Below are positions 14,974 through 24,410 of a DNA stretch of 64,000 bases, piece by piece. The stretch covers positions 1 to 64,000 of the forward strand of contig NZ_LLYA01000157.1 of the NCBI RefSeq assembly GCF_001440415.1, given 5' to 3'. Made by a program: the position numbers and the translations under genes. How positions within the stretch are numbered: the stretch's first letter is position 1; each line of letters opens with the position of its first letter. The notes beneath the pieces were generated by a model. The model was not told the origin of the DNA. It searched no databases and worked only from the letters and a program-made list of their open reading frames with translations. This DNA is from Bradyrhizobium retamae (lineage in GTDB: Bacteria; Pseudomonadota; Alphaproteobacteria; Rhizobiales; Xanthobacteraceae).

Positions 14974-16395
14974 GTGGCTGATCAGGGGCTGGTGCGTGAG
15001 ACGGCGGTTGCCATTGTCGGCAAGCTGAAATCGGGTGAAGTCACGCCGCTCGACCTGCTCGACGTGCTGGAGAAGCGCATCGCTGAGGTCGACGGCAAGG
15101 TCAACGCGCTGCCGACGCTGTGCTTCGACCGCGCTCGCAAGCACGCCACCGCGCTAATGCAGAAGCCCGTCGCCGAACGCGGCCTGCTCGCCGGTCTTCC
15201 GATCCCGATCAAGGACCTCACCAATGTCGCCGGCGTCCTGACCACGCAGGGCTCGCCGATCTACAGGGATAACATTCCGGCGAAGTCGGATATTCTGGTC
15301 GAGCATCTCGAAAACAATGGCGGCGTGATCTACGCCAAGTCGAACACGCCGGAATTCGGCGCCGGCGCCAACACCTTCAACGAAGTGTTCGGCCCGACGC
15401 GTAACCCATGGGACACGTCACGCTCCGCCGCTGGCTCCTCGGGCGGCGCGGCGGTTGCGCTCGCGACCGGCACGGCCTGGTTGGCGCACGGCTCCGACAT
15501 GGGCGGCAGCTTACGCAATCCCGCGAGCTTCTGCGGCATCGTCGGATTGCGGCCAAGCATCGGCCGCGTCGCGCATACGCCGATCGCCGCGATCGATCGC
15601 AATCTCGGCGTTCAGGGCCCGATGGCGCGCAACATCGAAGACGTCGCGCTGCTGCTCGACGCCATGAGCGGCGAGCATCCAGCCGACCCCTTGTCGCTGC
15701 CGGTGTTGCCGACATCGTTTCTGTCCGCCGCACGTTCTGGCAGCAAGCCGAAGCGCGTCGCCTATTCGCCCGATCTCGGCATCACGCCGGTCGACGCGGA
15801 AGTCGCCGCCGTCACCCGCAAGGCGGCACAGCGCTTTGCGGAGCTAGGGGTCATCGTCGAAGAGGCTCATCCCGATTTGCGCGAGGCCCATGAATGCTTC
15901 CATGTGCTGCGCGCGTTCGACTTCGCGCTTTCCAAGGCGGCGCTGCTGCGCACGAAACGCGACCTGCTCAAGCCCGAGGTGATCTGGAATATCGAGGAAG
16001 GTCTGAAGCTGACGGTCGAACAGCTCGAACGCGCCGAGGCGCAGCGTGTCGCGATGACCGCGCGCACGCTGGAATTTTTCGAAAAATACGATCTATTGCT
16101 CGCCCCCGCCACGATCGTGCCGCCCTTCCCGGTCGAGAACCGCTACGTCGCCGAATGTGCCGGCAAGAAGTTCGACAATTACGTCGAATGGCTCGGCATC
16201 GTCTACGCGATCACGCTGGTGTGCTGTCCTGCGCTGTCGTTGCCGTGCGGCTTCACGGCCTCGGGCCTTCCGGTTGGGCTGCAAGTGGTCGCGCCGCCGC
16301 GCGGCGAGGCGCAATTGCTCGCCGGAGCCAAGGTGCTGGAGGATATTCTGGGCGTGCGCAGCACGACGCCGATCGATCCGAGGGCACTGATGTAA
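14974..16395 (+). CDS. Amidase (amidase signature family)
   Basis: A 473-residue amidase-signature hydrolase. The Ser-cisSer-Lys triad is visible: Lys80 in PIPIKDL, Ser155 in AGSSGGAA, and nucleophile Ser179 in GSDMGGSLRNPAS. The GTG start at 14974 has caggag nine bases upstream. Family members hydrolyse amides, including aryl and short aliphatic amides; specificity cannot be assigned. It lies downstream of the SDR in the same direction with a 124-base gap, and is followed by a molybdopterin oxidoreductase 33 bases later. Confidence 0.9.
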   Translation: MADQGLVRETAVAIVGKLKSGEVTPLDLLDVLEKRIAEVDGKVNALPTLCFDRARKHATALMQKPVAERGLLAGLPIPIKDLTNVAGVLTTQGSPIYRDNIPAKSDILVEHLENNGGVIYAKSNTPEFGAGANTFNEVFGPTRNPWDTSRSAAGSSGGAAVALATGTAWLAHGSDMGGSLRNPASFCGIVGLRPSIGRVAHTPIAAIDRNLGVQGPMARNIEDVALLLDAMSGEHPADPLSLPVLPTSFLSAARSGSKPKRVAYSPDLGITPVDAEVAAVTRKAAQRFAELGVIVEEAHPDLREAHECFHVLRAFDFALSKAALLRTKRDLLKPEVIWNIEEGLKLTVEQLERAEAQRVAMTARTLEFFEKYDLLLAPATIVPPFPVENRYVAECAGKKFDNYVEWLGIVYAITLVCCPALSLPCGFTASGLPVGLQVVAPPRGEAQLLAGAKVLEDILGVRSTTPIDPRALM

Positions 16396-16428
16396 ACCAG
16401 GCGCGCTTGCCGATGAGGGGCCCTTCAC

Positions 16429-17094
16429 ATGACCGATGAGAATGAGCCGCCGCCCGAGAGCAAGCTGACGCGCAGCAAGGAACGCTGGGCGCGCGAGGGA
16501 AAATTCCTCACCGGGAAGACCTCGCGGCCTGAAGACCAACGGCTGCCGCCGGGGCAGCATCTGACCAGGGATTGGCCGACGCTCGATCTGGGATTGACGC
16601 CCAATATTTCCCGCGAACGCTGGCGGCTTGACGTCTACGGCGCAGTCGAAAAACCGATCTTCTGGGATTTTGCGCAGTTCACGGCCCAACCGCAGAGCAA
16701 GTTCGTATCCGACATTCACTGCGTCACGACCTGGTCGCGCTACGACAATCAATGGGAGGGGCTGGCAACGCGTGACCTCCTGGACACCTGCCGGCCGCGC
16801 GAGGAAGCGCGTTTCGTGGTGCTGCACTCCCATGACGGCTACACTACCAATCTGGCGCTGGAAGATTTCGCCGCCGAGGATGCCCTGCTCGCCCATAGCT
16901 GGTCCGGTGCGCCGCTGGAGCAGGAGCATGGCGGCCCGGTGCGGCTGGTAGTGCCGCATCTCTATTTCTGGAAAAGCGCGAAATGGCTGCAGAGCATCGA
17001 GTTTCTGGCAGAGGATTCGCCTGGCTATTGGGAAGTACGCGGCTATCACAACCGCGGCGATCCGTGGGCCGAGCAGCGCTACTCAGGCGATTGA
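16429..17094 (+). CDS. Sulfite oxidase-like molybdopterin-dependent oxidoreductase
   Basis: A 221-residue single-domain protein with the oxidoreductase molybdopterin-binding fold. The molybdenum-ligating Cys is Cys98 in SDIHCVTTWSRYDNQWEG, and LVVPHLYFWKSAKWLQSIEF is the conserved C-terminal segment. No signal peptide, dimerisation domain or haem domain is present, so it is a cytosolic, YedY-like minimal version of a sulfite oxidase. Substrate and electron partner are unknown. It sits in an apparent operon between the amidase and the hydrolase-OsmC fusion (39-base gap), upstream of a convergent sulfur transporter. Confidence 0.87.
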   Translation: MTDENEPPPESKLTRSKERWAREGKFLTGKTSRPEDQRLPPGQHLTRDWPTLDLGLTPNISRERWRLDVYGAVEKPIFWDFAQFTAQPQSKFVSDIHCVTTWSRYDNQWEGLATRDLLDTCRPREEARFVVLHSHDGYTTNLALEDFAAEDALLAHSWSGAPLEQEHGGPVRLVVPHLYFWKSAKWLQSIEFLAEDSPGYWEVRGYHNRGDPWAEQRYSGD

Positions 17095-17133
17095 AGCCAA
17101 GTCCGAGGAAACCAAGTCGGAGGGAGAACAGCC

Positions 17134-18357
17134 GTGTCGAACGAACGCTTTCAATTCAGCGGCGAAGGCGGCCATCAGCTGGCCGCTGCCCTCGATATGC
17201 CTGACGGACCGGTGCAGGCCTACGCGCTGTTTGCGCATTGCTTCACCTGCGGCAAGGACGTGCTGGCCGCGAAACGCATTGCGACGGCGCTCACCGCAAA
17301 AGGCATCGCGGTGTTGCGGTTTGATTTCACCGGGCTCGGCTCCAGCGAGGGCGAATTCGCCAACTCGACCTTCTCCTCGAACGTTGCCGATCTCGTCCAC
17401 GCCGCCGATCATTTGCGCGAAACCCGCACGGCGCCCGCGATCCTGATCGGCCATAGCCTGGGTGGCGCCGCAATCCTCGCTGCCGCGGGGCAGATACCGG
17501 AGGCAAAGGCAGTCGTTACGATCGCCGCCCCCTCCGATCCCGTGCATGTCACGCATCTCTTCAGGGATCGCCTCGACGACATCCGCACGCACGGCACGGT
17601 CGAGGTCCAGCTCGCCGGGCGGCCGTTTCACATCAAGCGCGAATTCCTCGACGACGTCGCCGAACACAGGCTGGCGGCGCAGATCGCAAAACTTCACAAG
17701 GCGCTGCTGATCATGCATTCGCCGACCGACGACACGGTCGGCATCGACAATGCAACGAAGATTTTTGCCGCCGCCAAACATCCCAAGAGCTTCGTGTCGC
17801 TGTCAGGCTCCGATCATCTGCTCAGCGGCAAACGGGACGGCGCCTATGTCGCCGGCGTCATCGCCGCGTGGGCCGAGCGCTATATCGAGTCCGCCGCGGC
17901 GCAGCCTGCTTCTGCCGCGAGCGAGGCGCCGCGCAACGTCGTGGTGCGCGAAACCCGCAACAGCAAATTCCAGCAGATCGTAGCCACAGGTCCCCATCAG
18001 ATCGTGGCGGATGAGCCCGTTGCCGTCGGCGGGCAGGATAGCGGGCCCGGGCCATATGACTTCTTGCTCGCAGGCCTTGGCGCTTGCACGTCGATGACGA
18101 TGCGGATGTATGCCGATCGCAAATCGCTGCCGCTGGACCGCGTCACCGTGACGCTGAAGCACAGCAAGATTCACGCAGCGGATTGCGCCGAATGCGAGAC
18201 GCGGGAGGGCATGCTGGATCAGATCGACCGGGTGATTTCGATTGAAGGCGCCCTCGACGCCGATCAGCGCACGCGGCTGATGGAGATTGCGGACAAGTGC
18301 CCGGTGCATCGAACGCTGACGTCGAAGACACGGATCGTGACGAGGGCGGCGGAGTGA
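17134..18357 (+). CDS. Bifunctional alpha/beta hydrolase-OsmC fusion protein
   Basis: A 407-residue two-domain protein. Residues 1-255 are an alpha/beta hydrolase (nucleophile Ser108 in GHSLGG, later SGSDHLLSG with the His). Residues about 270-405 are an OsmC/Ohr-type domain with the two redox Cys, Cys318 in LGACTSMTM and Cys389 in DKCPVHRTL. OsmC domains reduce organic hydroperoxides. The fusion is a known architecture. GTG start at 17134 with ggaggga before it. It is probably cotranscribed with the molybdopterin oxidoreductase. Confidence 0.92.
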   Translation: MSNERFQFSGEGGHQLAAALDMPDGPVQAYALFAHCFTCGKDVLAAKRIATALTAKGIAVLRFDFTGLGSSEGEFANSTFSSNVADLVHAADHLRETRTAPAILIGHSLGGAAILAAAGQIPEAKAVVTIAAPSDPVHVTHLFRDRLDDIRTHGTVEVQLAGRPFHIKREFLDDVAEHRLAAQIAKLHKALLIMHSPTDDTVGIDNATKIFAAAKHPKSFVSLSGSDHLLSGKRDGAYVAGVIAAWAERYIESAAAQPASAASEAPRNVVVRETRNSKFQQIVATGPHQIVADEPVAVGGQDSGPGPYDFLLAGLGACTSMTMRMYADRKSLPLDRVTVTLKHSKIHAADCAECETREGMLDQIDRVISIEGALDADQRTRLMEIADKCPVHRTLTSKTRIVTRAAE

Positions 18358-18365
18358 CGAAGTAA

Positions 18366-18399
18366 CCTCTCCCCGCGAAGAGCGGGGCGAGGGAGAAGG
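18366..18399. terminator. Hairpin between convergent genes
   Basis: ctctccccgcgaagagcgggg forms a CCCCGC/GCGGGG stem between the OsmC-fusion stop (18357) and the convergent YeeE/YedE stop (18400). It lacks a clear U-run and belongs to the truncated ctctccccgc-type repeats also seen near 27709. A bidirectional termination or mRNA-end role is plausible. Confidence 0.4.
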
Positions 18400-19458
18400 T
18401 CAGGCGGCCGCCAATGGCCGAACCCGCAGCGCGCCGCGCAGGCCGACGGCGGTGCCGACGAGGATGCCGGCGAAGGCAATCAGCGAAGCAAGCGCCAGCG
18501 TGGAAAATCCCGTCAACCCCTGCCCGATCGAGCAGCCGAACGCCATGACGCCACCGATGCCCATCAGCGCGGCACCACTGCCGGAGCGCAGCATGTGACG
18601 CGGCGACTGATAGCCTTCGAGTTGAAAGCGTCCGGTCAACAGCGCCGTCGCGAGGCTGCCGGCGAACACGCCGAATACGGTGACGATGCCGAAATTGAGC
18701 GTCGAGCCCGTCGACAGCATGACATATTGAAGGGCGTCCGCGATCGGCGCGATGAAGGTGAGCGAGGTCACCGGCGTGGGATTGAAATCGTCGGCGCCGA
18801 GATAGCCGGTGGCAAACCAGCCCGCCGCCACCAGGAGGCCGATGACGAGACCCGCGGCGATCTGGCCCGGTGACCGCCGGAAAGCGGGATGCGCAAAGGC
18901 AAAAATGATCAGCGCTGCGGAGATGACCGAGGCGGCCAGCATGCGCGCGGCCGTTGCGCTCAGGCCTGCGGCGGCAAACAAGGCCGGCACCGAGTTTGCC
19001 GTGGCCGTGGTCTGCGATGCCCCGACGATTGCGATGCGCGACGGGGCGATCAGGCCCTTCAGCGTCATCTGGGCAAAGATCGCCAGCACGACCACCACCA
19101 CGAAGGAGCGGAGATTGCCGCGCCCGAGCAGCACCAGCGCGCGCGAGCCGCAGCCGTTCGACAGCACCATGCCGTAACCGAACAACAGCCCGCCGAAGAA
19201 CATCACGGGCGCGGAGAATGACGGCTGCAGATAGATCGACTTGCCGATGTCGATGAGGCCGCCCGCAGCGAGCAACTGCGTCATGACCACCGCGACGCCG
19301 ATCGCCAGCGCATAGGTGCGCACCAGCCGGCCGTCGCCTTCAGCCCAAAAACCTCTGAGGCTGCTGAGCAAACAAAACCCGCTCAACAATCCGACCGATC
19401 CATAGACGAGACCGATCAGCAATCCGCTGATGACGACGATATTGGCACTGTCCAGCAC
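18400..19458 (-). CDS. YeeE/YedE (TsuA-like) family membrane transporter
   Basis: A 352-residue polytopic protein with about nine to ten membrane segments. Family marks are the Cys-containing loops GFCLLSSLRGFW (near residue 27), SNGCGSRALVLLGRGNLRS (near residue 102) and the C-terminal FGCSIGQGLTGFSTLAL. Characterised TsuA members import thiosulfate through conserved Cys residues. The gene is convergent with the molybdopterin oxidoreductase/OsmC operon. Reduced-sulfur transport is a family-based inference. Confidence 0.87.
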   Translation of the reverse strand: MLDSANIVVISGLLIGLVYGSVGLLSGFCLLSSLRGFWAEGDGRLVRTYALAIGVAVVMTQLLAAGGLIDIGKSIYLQPSFSAPVMFFGGLLFGYGMVLSNGCGSRALVLLGRGNLRSFVVVVVLAIFAQMTLKGLIAPSRIAIVGASQTTATANSVPALFAAAGLSATAARMLAASVISAALIIFAFAHPAFRRSPGQIAAGLVIGLLVAAGWFATGYLGADDFNPTPVTSLTFIAPIADALQYVMLSTGSTLNFGIVTVFGVFAGSLATALLTGRFQLEGYQSPRHMLRSGSGAALMGIGGVMAFGCSIGQGLTGFSTLALASLIAFAGILVGTAVGLRGALRVRPLAAA

Positions 19459-19688
19459 TGGTGTTTCCCCGTTCCCGCGCAGCCGATGCAGCGGTTACCG
19501 CTCAAGTAGGAAGCCATTTCAGCAGTTGCTAATATGTTGGAAAGGTGCCCGCGTCCACGCCGCAACGAAGCGGAGAATGAATCGCCCATCGAGATCGAGG
19601 ATGGCGAAATAAAGTCATTGCACGCAGGCGACGGACGACGGATTTATTCCCCATGAAAGAATTGGGAATCCCGCGCCTCCAGCGAACT

Positions 19689-20708
19689 CTAAGGCCGCAG
19701 GATCACCCGGTCGCGCGACGAGCCGGCGACCGCGATGAAGGCAGCGCGAGCCTGTTCCAGCGGATAGATCGCGGCCGGCTTGATCGGGAACGGCTTGAGA
19801 TGCCCGCTGGCGAAGCCGGGACCGAGTTCCCGCAGCACCGCGCCGGTCGCGATCGACGACAGGCCGAGGGTGTCGATGCCGACATAGGTATGCTGTCCGC
19901 GATAGAATTCCAAAATATTGAACTGCACGATGCGGTCGATCGCAGCGATCAGGATCTGCCGCCCGCGCACCGCCAGCGATTGGTGTGCGGCCTGGAAATA
20001 GGGATCGCCGACCGTGTTGAACACGATGTCGGCACCCTTGCCGCCGGTGAGTGCGCGCACGCGCGCCGCGACATCGGTTGCGGAAGTGTCGATGACTTCT
20101 ACCGTTGAATTGGCGTGGCCTTCGTAGGGCTCGTTCTTGCGCACCACGCCGATCACCCGCGCGCCGTGCCAGCTCGCGATCTGCACCGCCGCCTGCCCGA
20201 CCTTGCCGTTGACGCCCATGACCAGCAAGGTCTCGCCCGCCTTCGGAACGCCGGCGCGGCGCAGGCCTTCCATGGCGGTGACGAAGGGCACGCCGATGCC
20301 GGCCGCCTCTTCCCATGAAATGCCCTTGGGCTTCTCCATCACGGCGTCAGCTTCGACCACCAGATGCGTAGCATGCGTGCCGTCCCGGCGAATACCGAGA
20401 TCGCCGGAAGAGCCGAACACCTCGCGCCCGATCCAACCGTCCGGCCCATCGATGACAACGCCCGCATAGTCGCGGCCCGGCGTGCGTGGAAATACCGCAT
20501 AGGGCATCAGCCCGGTAGCGGCCTTGACGTCGGACGGATTGACCGCCGCAGCCCTGACCTCGATCAGCAACTCGTTGCCGGCACGCGACAACGCGTGCGT
20601 TTCGATGACCGGCGCAAGTGAGGCAGCATCGGCGGCCTTTGCTGGCAGGCGGACGCAGCGGGCCTGTATCGTGGCAGGTCGACCATCGGAATTTTCGGCA
20701 ACTGACAT
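19689..20708 (-). CDS. MDR-family quinone oxidoreductase-like protein
   Basis: A 339-residue medium-chain dehydrogenase/reductase of the zinc-free quinone oxidoreductase branch. The N-terminal GroES-like part contains AAAVNPSDVKAATGLMPY, followed by a Rossmann domain with VMGVNGKVGQAAVQIA (residues about 163-178). Structural or catalytic zinc Cys residues are absent. The start is ATG at 20708, 31 bases after the paaK stop, so it is probably the last gene of the paa operon, although it is not a standard paa function. It could detoxify a quinone or enone by-product, which is speculative. Confidence 0.85.
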   Translation of the reverse strand: MSVAENSDGRPATIQARCVRLPAKAADAASLAPVIETHALSRAGNELLIEVRAAAVNPSDVKAATGLMPYAVFPRTPGRDYAGVVIDGPDGWIGREVFGSSGDLGIRRDGTHATHLVVEADAVMEKPKGISWEEAAGIGVPFVTAMEGLRRAGVPKAGETLLVMGVNGKVGQAAVQIASWHGARVIGVVRKNEPYEGHANSTVEVIDTSATDVAARVRALTGGKGADIVFNTVGDPYFQAAHQSLAVRGRQILIAAIDRIVQFNILEFYRGQHTYVGIDTLGLSSIATGAVLRELGPGFASGHLKPFPIKPAAIYPLEQARAAFIAVAGSSRDRVILRP

Positions 20709-20739
20709 TAGAGATTCCCGCTCGGCTTCTGAGCAGGAG

Positions 20740-22071
20740 TTACCCTTTCGGCCGCTTGTCGTAAACACGTTTCGCCTTGCCGAGCGAACGTTCCAGCGTT
20801 TCCGGCGCCACTGCCTTGATGCGCGCGGTGATGCCGATGGTGTTCTTGATGAACAGCGCAACTTTTTCGGCGTGCGCGAGCAATCCGCTGCCGTCCCAGC
20901 TTTCGGGACGGGCTTCGGCGAGCACGGTCATCTCGTCCATGCGCCCTTCGCGCGTCAGCTCGATGATGAAATGACCACCGCACCAGTCGGTCGCCAGCAA
21001 CGCTTCCTCGATTTGGGTCGGGAACACGTTGACGCCGCGCAAGATGATCATGTCGTCGGAGCGGCCGGTGACCTTCTCCATGCGCCGCATGCCCGGGCGC
21101 GCGGTGCCCGGCAACAGCCGCGTCAGGTCACGGGTGCGATAGCGGATGATCGGAAAGCCTTGCTTGGTGAGCGAGGTGAATACCAGTTCGCCCTTCTTGC
21201 CGTCCGGCAACACCGCGCCGGTCTCGGGGTCGATCACCTCGGGATAGAAATGATCCTCCCAGATATGCAGGCCGTCCTTGGTCTCCACGCATTCCTGCGC
21301 CACGCCGGGGCCGATCACTTCCGACAGCCCGTAAATATCGGTCGCGTCCATGTCAAAAGTCTGCTCGATCTCGGCGCGCATCGCATTCGTCCAGGGCTCG
21401 GCGCCGAAGATGCCGACCTTCAACGACGACTGACGGGGGTCGAGCCCCTGCCGCTTGAACTCGTCGAGAATGGCCAGCATGTAGCTCGGCGTCACCGTGA
21501 TGATATCAGGCTTGAAATCGTTGATCAGTTGCACCTGGCGTTCGGTCATGCCGCCGGAGACCGGCACCACCGTGCAGCCGAGTTTTTCCGCACCGTAGTG
21601 CACACCGAGCCCGCCGGTGAACAGGCCGTAGCCGTAGGCATTGTGAATGATCATGCCGGTGCGGCCGCCGGCGGCGCGGATCGAGCGCGCCATCACCTCT
21701 GACCAGATGTCGATATCGCCTTGCGTATAGCCGACCACGATCGGCTTGCCTGTTGTGCCCGAGGACGCGTGGACGCGGACCAGTTTTTCGCGCGGCACGG
21801 CGAACATGTTGAAGGGGTAGTTGTCGCGGAGATCGGTCTTCGCCGTGAATGGGAACTTCGTGAGATCAGAGAGCTGCTTGAAATCGGAGGGATGCACGCC
21901 GGCCGCGTCAAACGCCTTCCTGTAATAGGCGACATTGTCGTAGGCGTGCCGGAGCGACCAGGCGAGGCGCTTGGTCTGTAGCGCCATGATCTCGTCGCGC
22001 GAGGCGCGCTCGGCCTCATCCAATTCAGTGACGTAACCGCTTCCACTGGATTTCAATCTTGCCATGGCCAT
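20740..22071 (-). CDS. paaK: Phenylacetate-CoA ligase
   Basis: A 443-residue AMP-forming ligase that converts phenylacetate, ATP and CoA to phenylacetyl-CoA, the entry step of the aerobic phenylacetate pathway. Visible are LAWSLRHAYDNVAYYRKAFDAAG near the N-terminus, the adenylate loop VHASSGTTGKP (about residue 97), and YRTRDLTRLLPG with the C-terminal swivel segment RGVNVFPTQIEEALLA. The ATG at 22071 is preceded by gagagg; a second ATG follows two codons later at 22065. The gene is 19 bases from paaI. Confidence 0.95.
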   Translation of the reverse strand: MAMARLKSSGSGYVTELDEAERASRDEIMALQTKRLAWSLRHAYDNVAYYRKAFDAAGVHPSDFKQLSDLTKFPFTAKTDLRDNYPFNMFAVPREKLVRVHASSGTTGKPIVVGYTQGDIDIWSEVMARSIRAAGGRTGMIIHNAYGYGLFTGGLGVHYGAEKLGCTVVPVSGGMTERQVQLINDFKPDIITVTPSYMLAILDEFKRQGLDPRQSSLKVGIFGAEPWTNAMRAEIEQTFDMDATDIYGLSEVIGPGVAQECVETKDGLHIWEDHFYPEVIDPETGAVLPDGKKGELVFTSLTKQGFPIIRYRTRDLTRLLPGTARPGMRRMEKVTGRSDDMIILRGVNVFPTQIEEALLATDWCGGHFIIELTREGRMDEMTVLAEARPESWDGSGLLAHAEKVALFIKNTIGITARIKAVAPETLERSLGKAKRVYDKRPKG

Positions 22072-22090
22072 GGCGTGTTCCTCTCGCTTG

Positions 22091-22549
22091 CTATTTTTGT
22101 TTGGTCTCTTCGTCCGCGGCCGGCAGCCATGTCCCGGCGATGGTGCGGGAATGACCGCGGAACTCCGCAATCACGACATCGCCCGATGTGACGCGGACGT
22201 CATAGATCCCGGAGCGACCGTTGCGCGAAACTTCCCGCGCGGTCGCGACCAGCACGTCGCCGAGCTTGCCCGGGCGGATGAAGGCGATATCGCATTGCGC
22301 AGCGACTGCGCGCTCATTGCGGGAATTACAGGCAAAGGCGAAGGTGGAATCGGCGAGGAGAAAAATGAAGCCGCCATGGGCGATGCGCTGGCCGTTGACC
22401 ATGTGCGGCTGCACCGTCATCGTCAGCGTCGCCTGCCCCGGCCTGACCTCGACAATTTTCATGCCGAGGCCCTTGCTGGCGTCGTCTTCCTTCCACATCG
22501 CCTCCGCGCAGGCGCGGGCGATCTCGTCGGGCGACAGCACGACGTTCAT
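22091..22549 (-). CDS. paaI: Phenylacetyl-CoA pathway thioesterase
   Basis: A 152-residue hotdog-fold thioesterase. The family motif is HMVNGQRIAHGGFIFLLADSTFAFACNS (Asn and Gly residues plus the catalytic Asp). PaaI hydrolyses dead-end ring-hydroxylated phenylacetyl-CoA derivatives and relieves CoA trapping. The start at 22549 is chosen from homology of the first residues; the frame upstream runs through a palindromic repeat and is not coding. A 275-base gap with this repeat separates it from paaE. Confidence 0.92.
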   Translation of the reverse strand: MNVVLSPDEIARACAEAMWKEDDASKGLGMKIVEVRPGQATLTMTVQPHMVNGQRIAHGGFIFLLADSTFAFACNSRNERAVAAQCDIAFIRPGKLGDVLVATAREVSRNGRSGIYDVRVTSGDVVIAEFRGHSRTIAGTWLPAADEETKQK

Positions 22550-22695
22550 AGCGGGTTGCACGCTCTGCGAGATGGATCCACGACGTTCTCTCCCTGTTGC
22601 CGGGCTTGTTATCAAGCCTCGTTGCGTAATCGGTCGGTCTGGGAACGAAGCACCTGAGGTGTCAACGATCCTGCATTTCGTAGCCCAACTGCTTC

Positions 22696-22818
22696 CGTCA
22701 TTCCGGGTCGCGCGCAGCGCGAACTGTGGTGCGCAACTGCGCACCAGAGAATCTCGAGATTCCCCGATGCGCAATTGCGCATCTGAGGTCTGGTCCTTCG
22801 GGCCATCCCGGAATGACG
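22696..22818. repeat. Nested palindromic repeat between paaE and paaI
   Basis: End arms cgtcattccggg (22696) and cccggaatgacg are inverse. Inside are two further palindromes, ggtgcgcaactgcgcacc and gatgcgcaattgcgcatc. The element therefore folds as a long stem with two side hairpins. It lies in the only large gap of the downstream half of the paa operon and could change the ratio of upstream to downstream transcript. Confidence 0.75.
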
Positions 22819-22824
22819 TTGCCG

Positions 22825-23916
22825 TCACACATGGTCGTAGTCCACCACGACCTTGTCCGAGCACGGCCGTGCCTGGCAGGTCAGGATGAATCCCGCTTTC
22901 AATTCCCACGGCTCCAGCGAATAGTTGACTTCCATCTGTGCCTCGCCCTCGACCAGCTTGGCGCGGCAGGTCGAGCACATGCCGCCCTTGCAGGCGAACG
23001 GCAGATCCATGCCGGCGCGCAACGCGGCGTCGAGAATGGCCTCTCCTTCGGCGACCGGCACCTCGCGGCGCTTGCCGTCGATGATCAGCGAGGCGATCGC
23101 CTTCGGCGGCGCGGACGGCTCGACAATCTTCTTCGCGCGCGGCTTGCCGCCGAATTCCGAGACAAAGCGCTCCACATGGATGCGGTCCTCCGCAATGCCG
23201 AGCTCGCGGCAAGTGGTCTCGATCTCCTCGCTCATACCCATGGGGCCGCAGATGAAGACGTGATCGACACTCGAGGCGGGCACCAGCGAGCGCAACAGCA
23301 CGCGCACTTTCGCGCCATCGAGCCGGCCATGCAGGATCGGGATATCCTGATCCTCGCCCGAGATGACATGAAACAGCGACAACCGCTGCATGAAGCGGTC
23401 TTTCAGTTCCTCGAGTTCTTCGAGGAACAGCATGTTTGACGTCGTGCGATTGCCGTAAAACAGGAAGAACCGGCTGTTCGGCTCGCGCGCCAGCACGCCC
23501 TTGACGATCGACAGGATCGGCGTGATGCCGCTTCCTGCGGCAAATCCGACATAGACCCTCGCCTCATCCGGCGCAGGGGCGACGCCGAAACGGCCAGTCG
23601 GCGTCATCACGTCGAGTTCGTCGCCGGCCTTCAATTCGTCCGCTGCCCAGTGCGAAAACGCGCCGCCGTCGACCTTCTTCACCGCGATGCGCAGCTCGCC
23701 GTCGTCAGGCCCCGAGCAGATCGAATAGGAGCGGCGGACTTCCTCGCCGTCCATCGTGGTACGCAAAGTGAGGTATTGTCCCGGCGCAAAGCTGTAGTCG
23801 CCTTCCAGCTCCTTCGGGATCGCAAACGTCATCGATACCGCATCGGCCGCCTCGCGACGGAGGTCGTTGACGGCAAGACGATGGAAACGCGGCGCGACGG
23901 ACATGGTCAATGACAC
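22825..23916 (-). CDS. paaE: Phenylacetyl-CoA epoxidase reductase subunit
   Basis: A 363-residue ferredoxin-NADP reductase-like protein passing electrons from NADPH through FAD and a 2Fe-2S centre to the PaaAC oxygenase. FAD site RRSYSICSGPDDGELRIAVK (about residues 61-80), NADPH region AGSGITPILSI, and C-terminal plant-type ferredoxin domain with FACKGGMCSTCRAKL plus a distal Cys in CQARPCSDK. Its start overlaps the paaD stop by 10 bases. Confidence 0.95.
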   Translation of the reverse strand: MSLTMSVAPRFHRLAVNDLRREAADAVSMTFAIPKELEGDYSFAPGQYLTLRTTMDGEEVRRSYSICSGPDDGELRIAVKKVDGGAFSHWAADELKAGDELDVMTPTGRFGVAPAPDEARVYVGFAAGSGITPILSIVKGVLAREPNSRFFLFYGNRTTSNMLFLEELEELKDRFMQRLSLFHVISGEDQDIPILHGRLDGAKVRVLLRSLVPASSVDHVFICGPMGMSEEIETTCRELGIAEDRIHVERFVSEFGGKPRAKKIVEPSAPPKAIASLIIDGKRREVPVAEGEAILDAALRAGMDLPFACKGGMCSTCRAKLVEGEAQMEVNYSLEPWELKAGFILTCQARPCSDKVVVDYDHV

Positions 23917-24410
23917 TTGAAATAATCAAAGGGTTCGCGGCAGGCCTTGCAACGCCACAGCGCCTTGCAAGAGGTCGAGCCGAATTCGGACAGCAGCTCG
24001 GTATTCCCCGAGCCGCATTGCGGACACGCCACCTGCTGCTCGCCGAACAGCGCGCGGCGCGAGTGTGATGCCTGCGGTGGGGCGATGCCGTATTCCCGGA
24101 GCTTGTTGCGGCCGTCGTCGCTCATCCAGTCCGTGGTCCAGGCAGGCGACAGCACGGTGCGGACGGTCGGGCGCGGCATGCCGGCGCGTTCCAGCGCCAG
24201 CTCGATCTCGAGCGCGATCATGTTCATCGCCGGACAGCCGGAGTAAGTGGGCGTAATCGCGACCTCGACCCGGCCGTCATGAACCTCGACGTCGCGCAGT
24301 ACGCCGAGATCGGCGATCGTAAGCACCGGTATTTCGGGATCGACCACTTGTGAAGCGGCCTCCCAGGCGCGGCGGCGCAGATCGGTGTCGCTGGGGATGG
24401 CCGTTACCAT
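23907..24410 (-). CDS. paaD: Phenylacetate degradation Fe-S assembly-like protein PaaD
   Basis: A 167-residue MIP18/DUF59-family protein (VVDPEIPVLTIADLGVLRDV) with YSGCPAM and a C-terminal four-Cys zinc-ribbon-like region (CPQCGSGNTE ... RCKACREPF). PaaD is required for the phenylacetyl-CoA epoxidase and is thought to aid cofactor maturation. It overlaps both paaC (seven bases) and paaE (ten bases). Confidence 0.93.
   Translation of the reverse strand: MVTAIPSDTDLRRRAWEAASQVVDPEIPVLTIADLGVLRDVEVHDGRVEVAITPTYSGCPAMNMIALEIELALERAGMPRPTVRTVLSPAWTTDWMSDDGRNKLREYGIAPPQASHSRRALFGEQQVACPQCGSGNTELLSEFGSTSCKALWRCKACREPFDYFKCH

Noticed and set aside
20524..21702. Plus-strand open frame of 392 codons opposite paaK
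   Set aside because: Antisense to paaK and the quinone oxidoreductase-like gene; the translation has no recognisable domain.
22550..23212. Minus-strand extension upstream of paaI
   Set aside because: It runs through the palindromic repeat 22696-22818 and over paaE; homology begins only at the ATG at 22549.
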